Positions 16,355 to 26,192 are shown, counted from the stretch's first letter. The stretch: 64,000 nucleotides of DNA from Paraburkholderia sp. ZP32-5 (GCF_021390495.1 NZ_JAJEJP010000001.1:3968001-4032000), one strand, 5' to 3'. The notes: generated by a model from the sequence alone, not told the origin. Numbers and translations: made by a program.

Positions 16355-19176
16355 TGGACGTCCGGGCGGCCAGAGAATTGATTGAAGAGGCTCGCGAGGT
16401 TTTCCTGGTTGATGCCTTCGTGACCACCGGCGCCAAGCTCCTTCAGCACGTCAGCCTGGTCAAGCGTCTTCGCAGCGGGCAGCGCCGGTTGCGTGAATGG
16501 GCGTGCGTCCTCGCCAAAAAATGCCTTGGCTGTGCCTTCGGGAACATCACGCAACACCGCGTGGCCGTTCGCATCCAGCTTGCCGGCCAACGTAGTCCCG
16601 TTGTCGAACACGACCTTGTACGGCGCGCCGGGTACAGGCTTCAGGTTGCTGTCGGTGAGGTTCAGCTCAAGCTGGTTGTGCAGGTCGCCCTTCGGCAATG
16701 CGGGCAGGTCGTAGGGACTGCTCGTGGGGCCCTTGAACGCATGCTGCGCACCCTTGATGTCTATCTGCCCGGGAGCATGAATCTCAATGTTGCCATCGTG
16801 GATGCGAATGTACGCGCCCCCAGCGGTCAGCAGGACGCCCTGGCTAGCAGCCACTTCCACGTTCTCGGAGGCCGACAGCACCTTCACTGTCTTTTGCGCG
16901 GTCAGTTCGATGTTGTCCGAGTGCGCGCGAATCTCGACCTTGCCTTTTGCAGCGAAGAGCTTCATCCCCGCGTTCTGGACGAACAGGCTGATCCTGTCGG
17001 TGACACTCGCAAGCAGCGACTTGCCGGCCGCAATGTACGTGCTTTGGCCGCTGACCAGCGTGAGCTGTTCGTCCGAGCTCAACTGCACTGACTGCTGCGT
17101 CGAAACGCCGATTCCCGCCGGGCTTGCCGCCAGCAGGATGGGCTCCTTGAACGCATTGGCGGAGCCAGTGCCACCGCCTGCCGTGCTCCCGCTGCTCGCC
17201 TGGCCTTGGGCGCTATTGGTCGACGCCGCGGTGAATGCTTTGAGTGCGTCCTCACCGGCTTGCAGGCTTTCGGCCTGATGCGTCGTGCTCGCGCTGTCGA
17301 GCGATTCGAGGAGGTTGCCCGCGCCTGACAACTGCCCTCGCGCGGCGCTTACGTCGAGTTGCTGCGCGTTCGAGCCCGCGGGCGCGTGAGTCGAGATGAG
17401 CAGCCCGCGGTTCGCGCGCAGCGCGCCATAGGCATCGGTGCGTAGTTCGAAGCCGCTGCCGAGATAGCTGCCGCGCGTGTTGCCGTCCTGGGCAATGAGG
17501 TAACCCATGTGCAGCATGGAGCTGCCTTGGGACGACAGTAGTTGCAGCCGGTTCTGGGCTGTTGCGTCGTCCATCACCAGCTGGTTGTAGCCGCCCGCGC
17601 CACCGTATTCGCGCGACCGAAAGCCGGAGAGGATGCCATTCGAGTGCCAATGCGGCTGCGTGGCGCCGTTGTACACGCGCCCTGTCGCGACGGGCCGGTC
17701 GCAATCCCCTCCGACCCAGTCGATGATCACTTCTTCGCCGATGCGAGGCGTGTGGACGCTGCCGTAGCCGCTTCCGGTGTCCGAGAATGCGGCGCGCACC
17801 CAGCATGTCGAAGCGGACGCCTCGCGGCGGTCCCAATGCATGCGCACGAGGATGCGGTTAAGGGAATCGGTATAGACCTCTTCGTTCTCAGGACCCGTCA
17901 CCGTCGCCGTCTGAAGATGCATGACCGGCTTGTGGTGTTCGAACGGGCTGCGAAACGGAACCTTCAGTCGCTGCGCCTCGATCTCGACGAGAAAGAAACC
18001 ATCGCTGCCATCACCGACGGAATCCTCGACCGAGAACGCAGCTGCGGACTGCTCATAGGTGGTGCGAACCGCCGCCAGACGTTCAGACAGGCTATGCGGG
18101 AACGGGTGGGTATCGCTTACCGGGATATTGTTCCGGATATACCACGAGGCTTCGATGACCGCGAACTTCCGGTCCTCGCCATCGTCCTGCGCGTGGGCGG
18201 GATGGTTGTCCAGCGAGAACCAGCGGCCGACGTCGATGCTGCGCAGGCCTCCGACTCCAAAAAAGCGCTTTGCGCGCGACTCCCACTCTTCCAGCTTGAG
18301 CTTGGTGAGCTTGTCGCCACGGTCGTTTTCCTGCCAGGTATAGGCACCGGTGTATTCGTAGACCTCCGCCTGTTGCGGCAGGTCACCTTGATTCCCGACG
18401 GTTGGAAACGAAGTCTCCCTGGTTGTGCCGGGCTTCTTGTAGTCGAAGGTTCGAGTGCTGAAAGCCGTGCTTTGAAGCGTGCGTGTGCCAGACCACTGCA
18501 CAAGCGCTTCCGTCTGGCTGGAGGTGCCGGCACGGTAGAAGTCGACCTCCTGGGGCGACATGGCCTCGAGCGAATAAAGGTCATCGGTCACGACAAGCGT
18601 GTGCGACTTTCCGTCATCGGCATGCTCGAAGTAATAGAACCAGCCTTCGGACTCGAGCAACCGGTGCACAAAAGTCCAGTCATCCTCGTACTGAACGCAG
18701 AATGACCGGACTGGTGATGCGTTTTGAATGTCAAACCGGAATGCCCCGGTCGCCTGCGGATGCATCTGAAAAACAGATTTGAGGATAGTGTCTACTGACT
18801 TGTCCTGGAAAATCTGCGCGTCCTTGCGGAACTTCAGGAAATGCAGCCACGACGAGTAGACCAGTTGATAGCTCGTCAGTTGGCCGTCGGCTCCGAGACG
18901 CCGCGCGGTATGGACATAACCATGCTGCGGCCGATAGGACTTGTCGGCGCGCTGAAGCCAGAGAGTGACCGGCTGGGCAATAAGAGACTTCAGCTCAAGT
19001 GAACTATTCGTCGAGACGACATCGATGGCGTACTCGAAGTTACGGCCAAGGCGTGATGTACCCATCACGGTTTGCGGCAATAGCGCATTCACCCCAGCAG
19101 GGGAATCGAGTTTTACGAGCCGGTCAGTCTGAAATAACGCAGACTGCATAAATGAGATAAGGTCCTGCACTCCCAT
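16351..19176 (-). CDS. vgrG: VgrG2, T6SS tip (spike) protein
   Basis: A 941-residue VgrG paralogue of the plus-strand copy, with the same domain order: gp27-like hub, gp5 OB-fold (RILVRMHWDR, WVGGDCDRPVATGR), DUF2345 needle, then a transthyretin-like tail (KPVPGAPYKVVFDNGTTLAG..). Long blocks of the core are near identical between the two copies (LFVQNAGMKLFAAKGK, IELTAQKTVK), while the last 120 residues differ strongly. This suggests that the tail selects the PoNe effector encoded immediately downstream. The start at 19176 follows an AAGGAAA ribosome site. Confidence 0.95.
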   Translation of the reverse strand: MGVQDLISFMQSALFQTDRLVKLDSPAGVNALLPQTVMGTSRLGRNFEYAIDVVSTNSSLELKSLIAQPVTLWLQRADKSYRPQHGYVHTARRLGADGQLTSYQLVYSSWLHFLKFRKDAQIFQDKSVDTILKSVFQMHPQATGAFRFDIQNASPVRSFCVQYEDDWTFVHRLLESEGWFYYFEHADDGKSHTLVVTDDLYSLEAMSPQEVDFYRAGTSSQTEALVQWSGTRTLQSTAFSTRTFDYKKPGTTRETSFPTVGNQGDLPQQAEVYEYTGAYTWQENDRGDKLTKLKLEEWESRAKRFFGVGGLRSIDVGRWFSLDNHPAHAQDDGEDRKFAVIEASWYIRNNIPVSDTHPFPHSLSERLAAVRTTYEQSAAAFSVEDSVGDGSDGFFLVEIEAQRLKVPFRSPFEHHKPVMHLQTATVTGPENEEVYTDSLNRILVRMHWDRREASASTCWVRAAFSDTGSGYGSVHTPRIGEEVIIDWVGGDCDRPVATGRVYNGATQPHWHSNGILSGFRSREYGGAGGYNQLVMDDATAQNRLQLLSSQGSSMLHMGYLIAQDGNTRGSYLGSGFELRTDAYGALRANRGLLISTHAPAGSNAQQLDVSAARGQLSGAGNLLESLDSASTTHQAESLQAGEDALKAFTAASTNSAQGQASSGSTAGGGTGSANAFKEPILLAASPAGIGVSTQQSVQLSSDEQLTLVSGQSTYIAAGKSLLASVTDRISLFVQNAGMKLFAAKGKVEIRAHSDNIELTAQKTVKVLSASENVEVAASQGVLLTAGGAYIRIHDGNIEIHAPGQIDIKGAQHAFKGPTSSPYDLPALPKGDLHNQLELNLTDSNLKPVPGAPYKVVFDNGTTLAGKLDANGHAVLRDVPEGTAKAFFGEDARPFTQPALPAAKTLDQADVLKELGAGGHEGINQENLASLFNQFSGRPDVQ

Positions 19177-19499
19177 TTAGATTTTCCTTGTCGTGACATC
19201 CCTTAAAGTCGACCGAAATAATAAGGGGATCTTTTCGACTCGACAATTCTGACGGGTTGAAAATCTCAACGCTTAACATTCCCTGATGAAAGCGTTATGA
19301 CCGTCGCATTCAGTTTGGGCGCCACGCTTTGACCGGCGGCCCTCAACCGTCCTGGCATTCTCATTTTGATATTGCGCAAGCAGTTGAGTTGAGCCGCACA
19401 GCGGTACACCGGCGGTATCGGTCCTCGTTGAAAAATGGTCGCCAGCGACTCCTTTGATGATGCATCTCACTGGCGTCTCAGGAAAACGGTGGTGAGTAA
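19177..19499. other. Upstream region of vgrG2, no gene recognised
   Basis: About 320 bp between vgrG2 and the start of the transposase relic. It must contain the vgrG2 promoter on the minus strand, but no clear -35/-10 pair stands out. A minus-strand frame reading from the transposase relic through this stretch is open, but it matches nothing recognised and is partly a shadow of the transposase. No terminal inverted repeat of the insertion sequence could be fixed here. Confidence 0.4.
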
Positions 19500-20326
19500 T
19501 TTCGTCATTAGCGCTCGTCTCTCCAAGACGAAAAATCAGTACCGAGTTATGGGCATCTCTGGAACCGTTGATTCCGGCGTTTACCCCATCGCCCAAAGGC
19601 GGTCGCAGACGCACGGTTGATGAGTGGACTGCATTGAACGGCATCCTGTATGTCCTGCAAACAGGTATTGCCTGGGAAGACCTGCCGCAGGAACTGGGTT
19701 TCGGTAGCGGCATGACTTGCTGGCAACGCTTGCGGAACTGGCAGGCCCCGGGCGTGTGGGACAAACTGCATCTGGCGATGCTTCGCCGGTTGCGCGAGCA
19801 TGACCAGATTGACTGGGGACGGGCAAGCGTGGATGCGGCCAGCGTTGCCAGCCCCCGGGGGCAGGAAACCGGCCCCAACCACACGGACAGGGGCAAGCTC
19901 GGGACGAAACGACACCTCGTCGTAGATGCCAGAGGCCTTCCCTTGGTGATCACGGTGACGGGTGCGAACCGGTACGATTCGATGGCGTTCGAGCGCACGG
20001 TTGATGCGATACCCGTACGCAGTGCCGGGCCTGAGTGGCCAGCCCCGCAAACGTCCGGACAAGCTGCATGCGGACAAGGGCTACGACTTCGCCCGCTGCA
20101 GGCAGTACCTGAAACAGCGCGGAATCACCGCGCGCATTGCCCGGCGTGACGTCGAGAGCAAAGAACGGCTGGGCCGGCATCGCTGGGGCGTGAGCGCACG
20201 CATGCCGGGTTTGCCGGTTTCGGCAAACTGCGCATTCGCTTCGAGCGGCGTCTCGACATTCATGCTGCCTTGCTCTCCCTTGCTGCTGCTGTTATCTGTT
20301 CGCGCTTCGTTGATGACTTGTGTTAG
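19500..20326 (+). pseudogene. Degenerate IS5-family transposase
   Basis: The reading frame begins near KISTELWASLEPLIPAF (about 19535) and continues through GILYVLQTGIAWEDLP, VDAASVASPRG and TDRGKLGTKRHLV, all typical of IS5-type DDE transposases. A frameshift near 20015-20030 moves the rest (GLSGQPRKRPDKLHADKGYDF) to another frame. A second shift near 20188 (GTGAGCGC where GTGGAGCGC is expected) moves the end (ERTHAGFAGFGKLRIRFERRL, then VDDLC and TAG at 20324-20326) again. The element is therefore inactive unless frameshifting rescues it. Exact ends were not found, and the start given is approximate. Confidence 0.8.
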
Positions 20327-20389
20327 CGGCTCTTATTGCGGGAAGCGGCTACGAAGCGCTCCTGCCGACCCGTGCGAATCGCACGACTA

Positions 20390-21223
20390 CTATCCCTTCG
20401 CCGCCGGCGCCGACTGCTCTCGTGCTGCGAACGCACGCGCAAAATCGACAAGGCCTCCCGGATAGACCACATTTCCACGAAAAGAAGTGTCGTCGAGTTC
20501 AAGCAGATATGCTGCGGCAGCAGCTTCTATGGCCCAATAGCCGACATAGCTGCCGCCACTTCGTGACTGGTTCAAATGACCGTCCCGGTATCCAGGCGCG
20601 TCCTCGAGCGCCGGATACCACTCGTCAAGGTACGCAGAGATATCGGCGATGCTTTCGTCGTCCGACTCGCGATAAAAGCTATTGATAAGAACTCGATACG
20701 GCCTATCCTGAAACCATTTATCAACGTCGAATCGTCCATCGATGCCATAAGCGAGCAGATCTTCGTACAGCGTGTCTTGCGCGCAATACCATGGGTCTAA
20801 CATCCCGGCAACTCTGTGCAGCAAGTCTCGTCTATGGAGCAGATGACATAGGCTAATTAGTTGCATGGCCGCTTCATAGTCTCCGATTTCACCGAAAATA
20901 AAGGGAGGAGACGTCGAATCTTTATCCGCGATGCGGCGCAGTGCCATGTACTCCTCGTAGAAGCTCACAACACCTTCTATGTCTCTTTGCATTGGCTGAA
21001 TGTCTTCGCCACCGGTGTATCGAAGCAGCAATAATCTGAACGCGTTCGTAGCACGAGACCATGCCGCGCCCTTGCGCCGCTCCGCTTCGGTTCCGTTGGC
21101 CGGAAGTGTATGGCCCCAAAAAACAACCGATTTCTCGAGGACGCCTTTCAGCCAGCAAAAATAATCCTCTGTCAGAAAACGCTGTCGTCGATTTGCAGCA
21201 AAATCGTCCATGACCGAATTCAC
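20390..21223 (-). CDS. PoNi-type immunity protein, copy 2
   Basis: A 277-residue protein with the PoNi N-terminus (MDDFAANRRQRFLTEDYFCWL) and the DUF1911 signature (SYVGYWAIEAAAAAYLLELDD). A GTG start at 21223 is chosen because AGGA lies 7 bp before it, just after the stop of copy 3; the ATG at 21211 would give the N-terminus seen in the other copies. It has no adjacent PoNe gene and lacks the C-terminal CPxTGxW module. Its 3' end lies 63 bp from the transposase relic. It is probably an orphan immunity gene co-transcribed with copy 3. Confidence 0.85.
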   Translation of the reverse strand: MNSVMDDFAANRRQRFLTEDYFCWLKGVLEKSVVFWGHTLPANGTEAERRKGAAWSRATNAFRLLLLRYTGGEDIQPMQRDIEGVVSFYEEYMALRRIADKDSTSPPFIFGEIGDYEAAMQLISLCHLLHRRDLLHRVAGMLDPWYCAQDTLYEDLLAYGIDGRFDVDKWFQDRPYRVLINSFYRESDDESIADISAYLDEWYPALEDAPGYRDGHLNQSRSGGSYVGYWAIEAAAAAYLLELDDTSFRGNVVYPGGLVDFARAFAAREQSAPAAKG

Positions 21224-21235
21224 AAAATTTTCCTG

Positions 21236-22096
21236 CTAGCCGTCGTTGCTTTTCGTTTGACCGCACAACACGCGGGCCTGGTTACGTGCCTGAGCGTGCT
21301 CGTCGCGCGTGTCGAACTTGCGCGCGAATTCCACCAAATCCTTCGGATACAGAAGATGGTCACGAAAAGACGTGTCGTCGAGTTCGAGGAGATATGCTGC
21401 GGCGGCCGCTTCGATGGCCCAATAGCCGACGTAGGCCCCGCCATCCGCGACATTGGCTTTCAAGTGACTGTCGTGCCACGAAGCAGCATTCATGGCCTGA
21501 TACCATTTACCCAGAAACGAACGGATCAGCGAGATACCAAGCTCGTCCGTGTCGCTGTACATGCTGTTGATAAGGTCGCGATAAGATTCGTGAAACCACA
21601 CGTCGACATCAACCTGGCCATCCATCCCGTAAGCCAGTAAATCTTCATAAAGCGTGTCCCTCGCTCGATAGAACGGATCGAGCATGGCCGTCACCCTCGG
21701 AAGCAGTTCACGCCTATGAAGCAAATGGCACAGGCCGATAAGCTGAACCGCAGACTCGTAATCTTCAATTTCACCGAACATAAACGGCGGATAAGAGTCG
21801 TTCTTTTCTGCTTTTCGCCGCGCAACGGTATACACCTCGAGACTCATGACCACGGCGTCCAATTCGATGCGCAACAGGCGCAGATCCTTACCGGCCGTGT
21901 ATTGCAGGAGAAATTGTCGGTACGTGTCATCTGCGACGTATCGTGCGCCCATCGCTTTCCGGGCGTCCTCCCCATTTCCGGTAGGTGGGACATGTTGCTT
22001 CCAGTGCTCAATCTCTTTCCTGTTGATGGACGAGAGCCAGGTGAAATACTCTTCGCTCAAAAAGCGTTGACGTCTTTTGCTGTCGAAATCTGCCAT
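21236..22096 (-). CDS. PoNi-type immunity protein, copy 3
   Basis: A 286-residue PoNi family protein (MADFDSKRRQRFLSEEYFTWL.., AYVGYWAIEAAAAAYLLELDD, LYPKDLVEFARKF). The ATG at 22096 follows an AAGGGA ribosome site and gives the family N-terminus; the frame is open further upstream with a GTG at 22117. Copy 2 begins 12 bp after its stop. It is not accompanied by an intact toxin. The sequence clearly differs from copies 1 and 2, so it may answer a different PoNe variant. Confidence 0.86.
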   Translation of the reverse strand: MADFDSKRRQRFLSEEYFTWLSSINRKEIEHWKQHVPPTGNGEDARKAMGARYVADDTYRQFLLQYTAGKDLRLLRIELDAVVMSLEVYTVARRKAEKNDSYPPFMFGEIEDYESAVQLIGLCHLLHRRELLPRVTAMLDPFYRARDTLYEDLLAYGMDGQVDVDVWFHESYRDLINSMYSDTDELGISLIRSFLGKWYQAMNAASWHDSHLKANVADGGAYVGYWAIEAAAAAYLLELDDTSFRDHLLYPKDLVEFARKFDTRDEHAQARNQARVLCGQTKSNDG

Positions 22097-22161
22097 TCGC
22101 GTTTTCCCTTCGTACACAGACTATTGCAGCCGGACTTTCTTTCGCTGCACAGCTTTGAGCT

Positions 22162-22239
22162 AACGTGAAAGTTGGAGAGCCACGCAAAGTACGGTTCACT
22201 GATAAAGCGCTGGCGCCGGAAAGTCGAAAAATCATCCAT
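22162..22239 (-). pseudogene. PoNi N-terminal fragment (relic copy 4)
   Basis: The first 26 codons from the ATG at 22239 encode MDDFSTFRRQRFISEPYFAW followed by LSNFHV, almost the same as the start of copy 1. The frame then leaves PoNi similarity (SSKLCSERKSGC..) and runs to a stop at 22057, overlapping the start of copy 3. This is the remnant of a fourth immunity gene truncated by deletion or recombination. Confidence 0.8.
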
Positions 22240-22354
22240 CCCAGTGGCCTTGTCCTTTCCTTTTCAACCACGCCACTTTGCGGTTAACGGCTTGTTCCGC
22301 TTTCGCTTCATTGTATTGAGTTAGCGCCGGGATATCATGGCCGGCATGCATCAT
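22232..22354 (-). pseudogene. C-terminal relic of a second PoNe-like effector
   Basis: The minus-strand frame ending TGA at 22234-22232 reads HAGHDIPALTQYNEAKAEQA then VNRKVAWLKRKGQGHWDG. It lines up with the end of the intact PoNe (HGNHDVPLHYTEAEVAKAAD then DKQARLNKTHGRA). The stop overlaps the ATG of the PoNi fragment by 8 bp, the toxin-then-immunity order seen in the intact pair. Upstream of about 22354 the similarity ends. Confidence 0.7.
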
Positions 22355-22805
22355 CGTCGACGACTTGTTAGCCGATGCGGTCACCGGCGTAGAAGTCGGC
22401 CGCCGCGAACTCGGCCTCAGCGAACAGATGGTTGAGCGCCTTCAGCGCGCGGTAGACAGGCTGGGTTGCGCGCAGACGATTCTGGACGCAATGGGAGGGA
22501 GCTAGCCTGGAGTCAGCGGCACAGAACAATGGTGACCGGTCCGCAGACCCGATGCGGTTGCTCGAAGAGCATTGGCCACAGGAGTACCCGGAAGGTGCGG
22601 TTGAGTGGCTCTTGATACAACCCGCTCGCGCGCGACGTGCGGCAATGGAGCCGGCTACGGCGCGCGACCATTAGTTCCAGTTAATCCTTGCTGACAAGGA
22701 GTTGGAAGCAGCGGTTAACAGTGGGGAGCCGCTGCTAACCGAAACTGATGGCCCCGCTGACCGAAATTAATGCAACTCGGCAGAAACGGCGCGCCGCCCC
22801 GCCCC
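22355..22805. other. Gene-poor junction between effector island and glmS
   Basis: About 450 bp without a recognised gene. Short frames are open on both strands: a plus frame ending GLSEQMVERLQRAVDRLG.. with TAG near 22503, another reading MRLLEEHWPQEYPEGAVEWL.. with TAG near 22673, and a minus frame ending LKALNHLFAEAEFAAADFY.. with TAA at 22370-22368. None is recognised; they look like debris at the edge of the island. An inverted repeat, AGCAGCGG (22707-22714) and CCGCTGCT (22729-22736), lies near the glmS end. Confidence 0.45.
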
Positions 22806-24623
22806 TTACTCCACCGTCACCGACTTCGCCAGATTCCGCGGCTTATCCACATCCGTGCCACGCGCACACGCCGTGTGATACGCGAGCAACTGCAACGGCA
22901 CCACATGCAGAATCGGCGACAGCACGCCGTAGTGCTCCGGCATCCGGATCACATGCAGGCCTTCGTCGTTGACGATCTTCGTATCCGCATCCGCGAACAC
23001 ATAAAGCTGGCCGCCGCGCGCGCGCACTTCCTGGATATTCGACTTCAGCTTCTCCAGCAGCGCATCGTTCGGCGCGACGGTCACCACCGGCATCGCTTCG
23101 GTCACCAGCGCGAGCGGCCCGTGCTTCAGTTCGCCAGCCGGATAAGCCTCCGCGTGGATATACGAAATTTCCTTCAGCTTCAGCGCGCCTTCGAGCGCGA
23201 TCGGATAGTGCATCCCGCGTCCCAGGAACAGCGCGTGTTCCTTGCGCGAAAACTCCTCCGACCACGCGATGATCTGCGGCTCCAGCGCCAGCACGCTATT
23301 CAACGCAGCCGGCAGATGGCGCAGCTGCTTCAGATAATCCGCTTCCTGCTCCGCGCTCAAGCGTCCGCGCAGCTTGGCAAGCGTCGCCGCCAGCGTGAAC
23401 AGCGCGACCAGTTGCGTGGTGAACGCCTTCGTCGACGCAACGCCGATTTCGCGGCCCGCATGCGTGAGGAACGCCAACTCGGTCTGCCGCACCATCGCGC
23501 TGGTGCCGACGTTGCAGATCGCCAGCGTGTGCGTATGGCCGAGCCCCTGCGCGTGCTTCAGCGCCGCGAGCGTATCCGCGGTTTCGCCCGACTGCGAAAT
23601 CACCACGACCAGCGACTTCGGATTCGGCACCGACTCGCGATAGCGATATTCGCTCGCAATCTCCACCTGGGTCGGGATCTTCGCGACCGATTCGAGCCAG
23701 TACTTCGCGGTGAGCCCCGAGTAATAGCTGGTGCCGCACGCGAGAATCAGCAGGCTGTCGATCCCGGCGAACACCTTCTCCGCGCCGTCGCCGAAAATCC
23801 ACGGATCGAATGCATCGGTTTGCGGGATCGTGTCGGTGATCGCGCGCGGCTGCTCGAAGATTTCCTTCTGCATGAAGTGGCGATACGGGCCGAGTTCGAC
23901 CGCGCCGCCGTATGCCGCCACCTGACGCACCTCGCGTTGCACGTCGTTGCCGTGGCGATCGGCGATACGCACGCCGTCGAGCGACAGTTCGCAGACATCG
24001 CCTTCTTCGAGGAAGATAAAGCGCTCGGTGCTGCCCGCGAGCGCGAGCGCATCCGAAGCGAGGAAGTTCTCGCCGTTGCCGAGCCCGACCACGAGCGGCG
24101 AACCTTCGCGCGCGCCGACCACCGTATGCGGCTGGTCCTTATGCAGCACCGCGATCGCATACGCGCCGTGCAATTGCGCGGTCGCCTCGCGCACCGCCGC
24201 GAACAGATCGCCGTGATACAGGCTGTGAATCAGGTGCGCGATAACCTCGGTGTCGGTCTGCGAGACGAACGTGTAACCCTTGCCCCGCAGCATTTCGCGC
24301 AGCACCTCGTAATTCTCGATGATGCCGTTGTGTACCAACGCGAGCGCGTTCTGCGAGAAGATCGGATGCGCGTTGTCGGTGACCGGCGCGCCGTGCGTCG
24401 CCCAGCGCGTGTGTGCGATGCCTGTCACGCCGCCAAGGTCGCTGTCGCGCACCTGGTCGTCGAGGTCGGCGACGCGCGCGACGCTGCGCGCGCGGCTCGG
24501 TCCGTTCGCGCCGAGCACGGCGACGCCGCACGAATCGTAGCCACGATATTCGAGGCGACGCAGTCCTTCGATCAGGATGGAGACGATGTTACGTTGCGCA
24601 ACTGCGCCGACAATACCGCACAT
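22806..24623 (-). CDS. glmS: Glutamine--fructose-6-phosphate aminotransferase (isomerizing)
   Basis: A 605-residue protein of normal GlmS length. It starts MCGIVGA, where Cys2 is the glutaminase nucleophile after Met removal, and continues with [10 protein letters not shown]. The C-terminal half has two SIS isomerase domains ([17 protein letters not shown]) and the typical C-terminus [12 protein letters not shown]. It makes glucosamine-6-phosphate for peptidoglycan and lipopolysaccharide. A GAGGA ribosome site precedes the ATG. glmU lies 70 bp upstream on the same strand, so glmU-glmS is probably one transcript. Confidence 0.98.
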   Translation of the reverse strand: MCGIVGAVAQRNIVSILIEGLRRLEYRGYDSCGVAVLGANGPSRARSVARVADLDDQVRDSDLGGVTGIAHTRWATHGAPVTDNAHPIFSQNALALVHNGIIENYEVLREMLRGKGYTFVSQTDTEVIAHLIHSLYHGDLFAAVREATAQLHGAYAIAVLHKDQPHTVVGAREGSPLVVGLGNGENFLASDALALAGSTERFIFLEEGDVCELSLDGVRIADRHGNDVQREVRQVAAYGGAVELGPYRHFMQKEIFEQPRAITDTIPQTDAFDPWIFGDGAEKVFAGIDSLLILACGTSYYSGLTAKYWLESVAKIPTQVEIASEYRYRESVPNPKSLVVVISQSGETADTLAALKHAQGLGHTHTLAICNVGTSAMVRQTELAFLTHAGREIGVASTKAFTTQLVALFTLAATLAKLRGRLSAEQEADYLKQLRHLPAALNSVLALEPQIIAWSEEFSRKEHALFLGRGMHYPIALEGALKLKEISYIHAEAYPAGELKHGPLALVTEAMPVVTVAPNDALLEKLKSNIQEVRARGGQLYVFADADTKIVNDEGLHVIRMPEHYGVLSPILHVVPLQLLAYHTACARGTDVDKPRNLAKSVTVE

Positions 24624-24693
24624 GGTTTATTCCTCTTCAGTGCCGGATTCAGGATGCGCGCGTCGTGCGCGCGCCATATCGATCAGCTCGCGA

Positions 24694-26055
24694 TCAGCTC
24701 TTCTTCTTGACCGGGCGCACGTAGCCGGTCTTGCCCGTCTGCGTCTTGTCGTTCAACACCAGCGTATCGGCGTCGACGTCCTTCCAGACGGTCGTGCCCG
24801 CCGCGATCGTCGCGCCGCGCCGTACGCGCACCGGCGCGATCAGTTGGGTATCGGAGCCGACGAACACGTCGTCTTCGATCACGGTGCGGAATTTGTTCGC
24901 GCCGTCGTAGTTGCAGGTGATAGTACCCGCGCCGATATTCACGCGCGCGCCGATATCCGCGTCGCCGATATACGTGAGGTGATTGGCCTTCGAGCCGTGG
25001 CCGAGCACCGCGTTCTTCACTTCGACGAAGTTGCCGACATGCGATTCGTCGTGCAGCGACGCGCCCGGGCGCAGCCGCGCATAGGGACCCAGCACGACGT
25101 TCGCGCCGACCTCGGCGCCTTCGATATGCGTGAACGCATCGACGCGCGTACCCGCGCCGATGTTCGCATTGCGGATCACGCAGTTCGGCCCGATGGTCAC
25201 GTTATCGCCAAGCGTCACGCGGCCTTCGAACACGCAGTTCACGTCGATCGACACATCGCGGCCACATTCGAGCGTGCCGCGCACGTCGACGCGCGCCGGG
25301 TCGGCGAGCGTCACGCCGGCCACCAGCAGCGCGTCGGCCACGTTGCCTTGATGGATGCGCTCGAGCTCGGCAAGCTGCTGCTTGCTGTTCACGCCGAGCG
25401 TTTCCCATTCGTCGTCGGGCTGCGTGGTGACGACTTCAAGGCCGGCTTCGATCGCCATCTCGACCGCGTCGGTCAGATAGAACTCGCCCTGCGCGTTGTC
25501 GTTCTTCAGCGCCGCGAGCCAGCCCGCGAGACGCGCGGTCGGCGCGACGATGATGCCGGTATTGATCTCGGCGATCTTCAGTTGCTCGGGGCTCGCGTCT
25601 TTCTGTTCGACGATGCGCTGCACGCGGCCTTGGCTGTCGCGCACGATGCGGCCGTAACCGGTCGGATCGTCAAGCGTGACGGTCAGCACACCGTAGCCGT
25701 CCCGGCCCGCGCGTTCGGTCAGCGCATGCAGCGTGGCCGCGCGCGTGAGCGGCACGTCGCCGTATAGCACCAGCGTGGGGAGCGAGGAATCGAGCAGCGG
25801 CAGCGCCTGCTGGACCGCGTGACCGGTGCCGAGCTGCTGCTCCTGCACCGCGAATTGAATGTCGGGGGCCGCGACGGCTTCACGCACCGCTTCGGCGCCA
25901 TGGCCGATCACGACGATCAGGCGCGCGGGATTCAGCGCGCGAGCGGTGTCGATGACATGAGCGAGGAGCGGCCGGCCGGCCAGAGGATGGAGCACCTTGG
26001 GAAGCGCTGACCGCATGCGCTTGCCGGTACCTGCCGCCAAAATCACGATATTCAT
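24694..26055 (-). CDS. glmU: Bifunctional GlcNAc-1-P uridyltransferase / GlcN-1-P acetyltransferase
   Basis: A 453-residue GlmU. The N-terminal pyrophosphorylase domain has [11 protein letters not shown] and the metal site YGDVPLTR. The C-terminal left-handed beta-helix has hexapeptide repeats ([40 protein letters not shown]). The enzyme makes UDP-GlcNAc in the cytoplasm, using the GlmS product after GlmM. A rho-independent terminator separates it from ttcA upstream, so it likely has its own promoter in 26056-26111. Confidence 0.98.
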   Translation of the reverse strand: MNIVILAAGTGKRMRSALPKVLHPLAGRPLLAHVIDTARALNPARLIVVIGHGAEAVREAVAAPDIQFAVQEQQLGTGHAVQQALPLLDSSLPTLVLYGDVPLTRAATLHALTERAGRDGYGVLTVTLDDPTGYGRIVRDSQGRVQRIVEQKDASPEQLKIAEINTGIIVAPTARLAGWLAALKNDNAQGEFYLTDAVEMAIEAGLEVVTTQPDDEWETLGVNSKQQLAELERIHQGNVADALLVAGVTLADPARVDVRGTLECGRDVSIDVNCVFEGRVTLGDNVTIGPNCVIRNANIGAGTRVDAFTHIEGAEVGANVVLGPYARLRPGASLHDESHVGNFVEVKNAVLGHGSKANHLTYIGDADIGARVNIGAGTITCNYDGANKFRTVIEDDVFVGSDTQLIAPVRVRRGATIAAGTTVWKDVDADTLVLNDKTQTGKTGYVRPVKKKS

Positions 26056-26111
26056 GGCGTCGGCAATAGGACGAGTTCGGAGCCGGCGATTTTATCATGC
26101 GGCATCGAACG

Positions 26112-26132
26112 AAAAAGGCCGCGGGTGCGGCC
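26112..26132 (-). terminator. Rho-independent terminator downstream of ttcA
   Basis: Reading the minus strand: GGCCGC (26132-26127), a 4-nt loop, GCGGCC (26122-26117), then five T residues (26116-26112). It follows ttcA (stop at 26193) and precedes the glmU start at 26055. A second hairpin between them (AAGGCCC 26167-26173 with GGGCCTT 26182-26188) may help. Confidence 0.8.
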
Positions 26133-26192
26133 TCGACTCCGTTTTGCGACAGCGAAAAACCGTCGCAAGGCCCGTAAAACAGGGCCTTTTCG

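Noticed and set aside
19273..19998. Minus-strand 241-codon frame near the transposase
   Set aside because: Most of it is antisense to the IS5-like transposase; the remaining part resembles nothing known.
24624..24693. Possible glmS ribozyme upstream of glmS
   Set aside because: The gap is only 70 bp and shows no ribozyme-like core; this ribozyme is known from Gram-positive bacteria.
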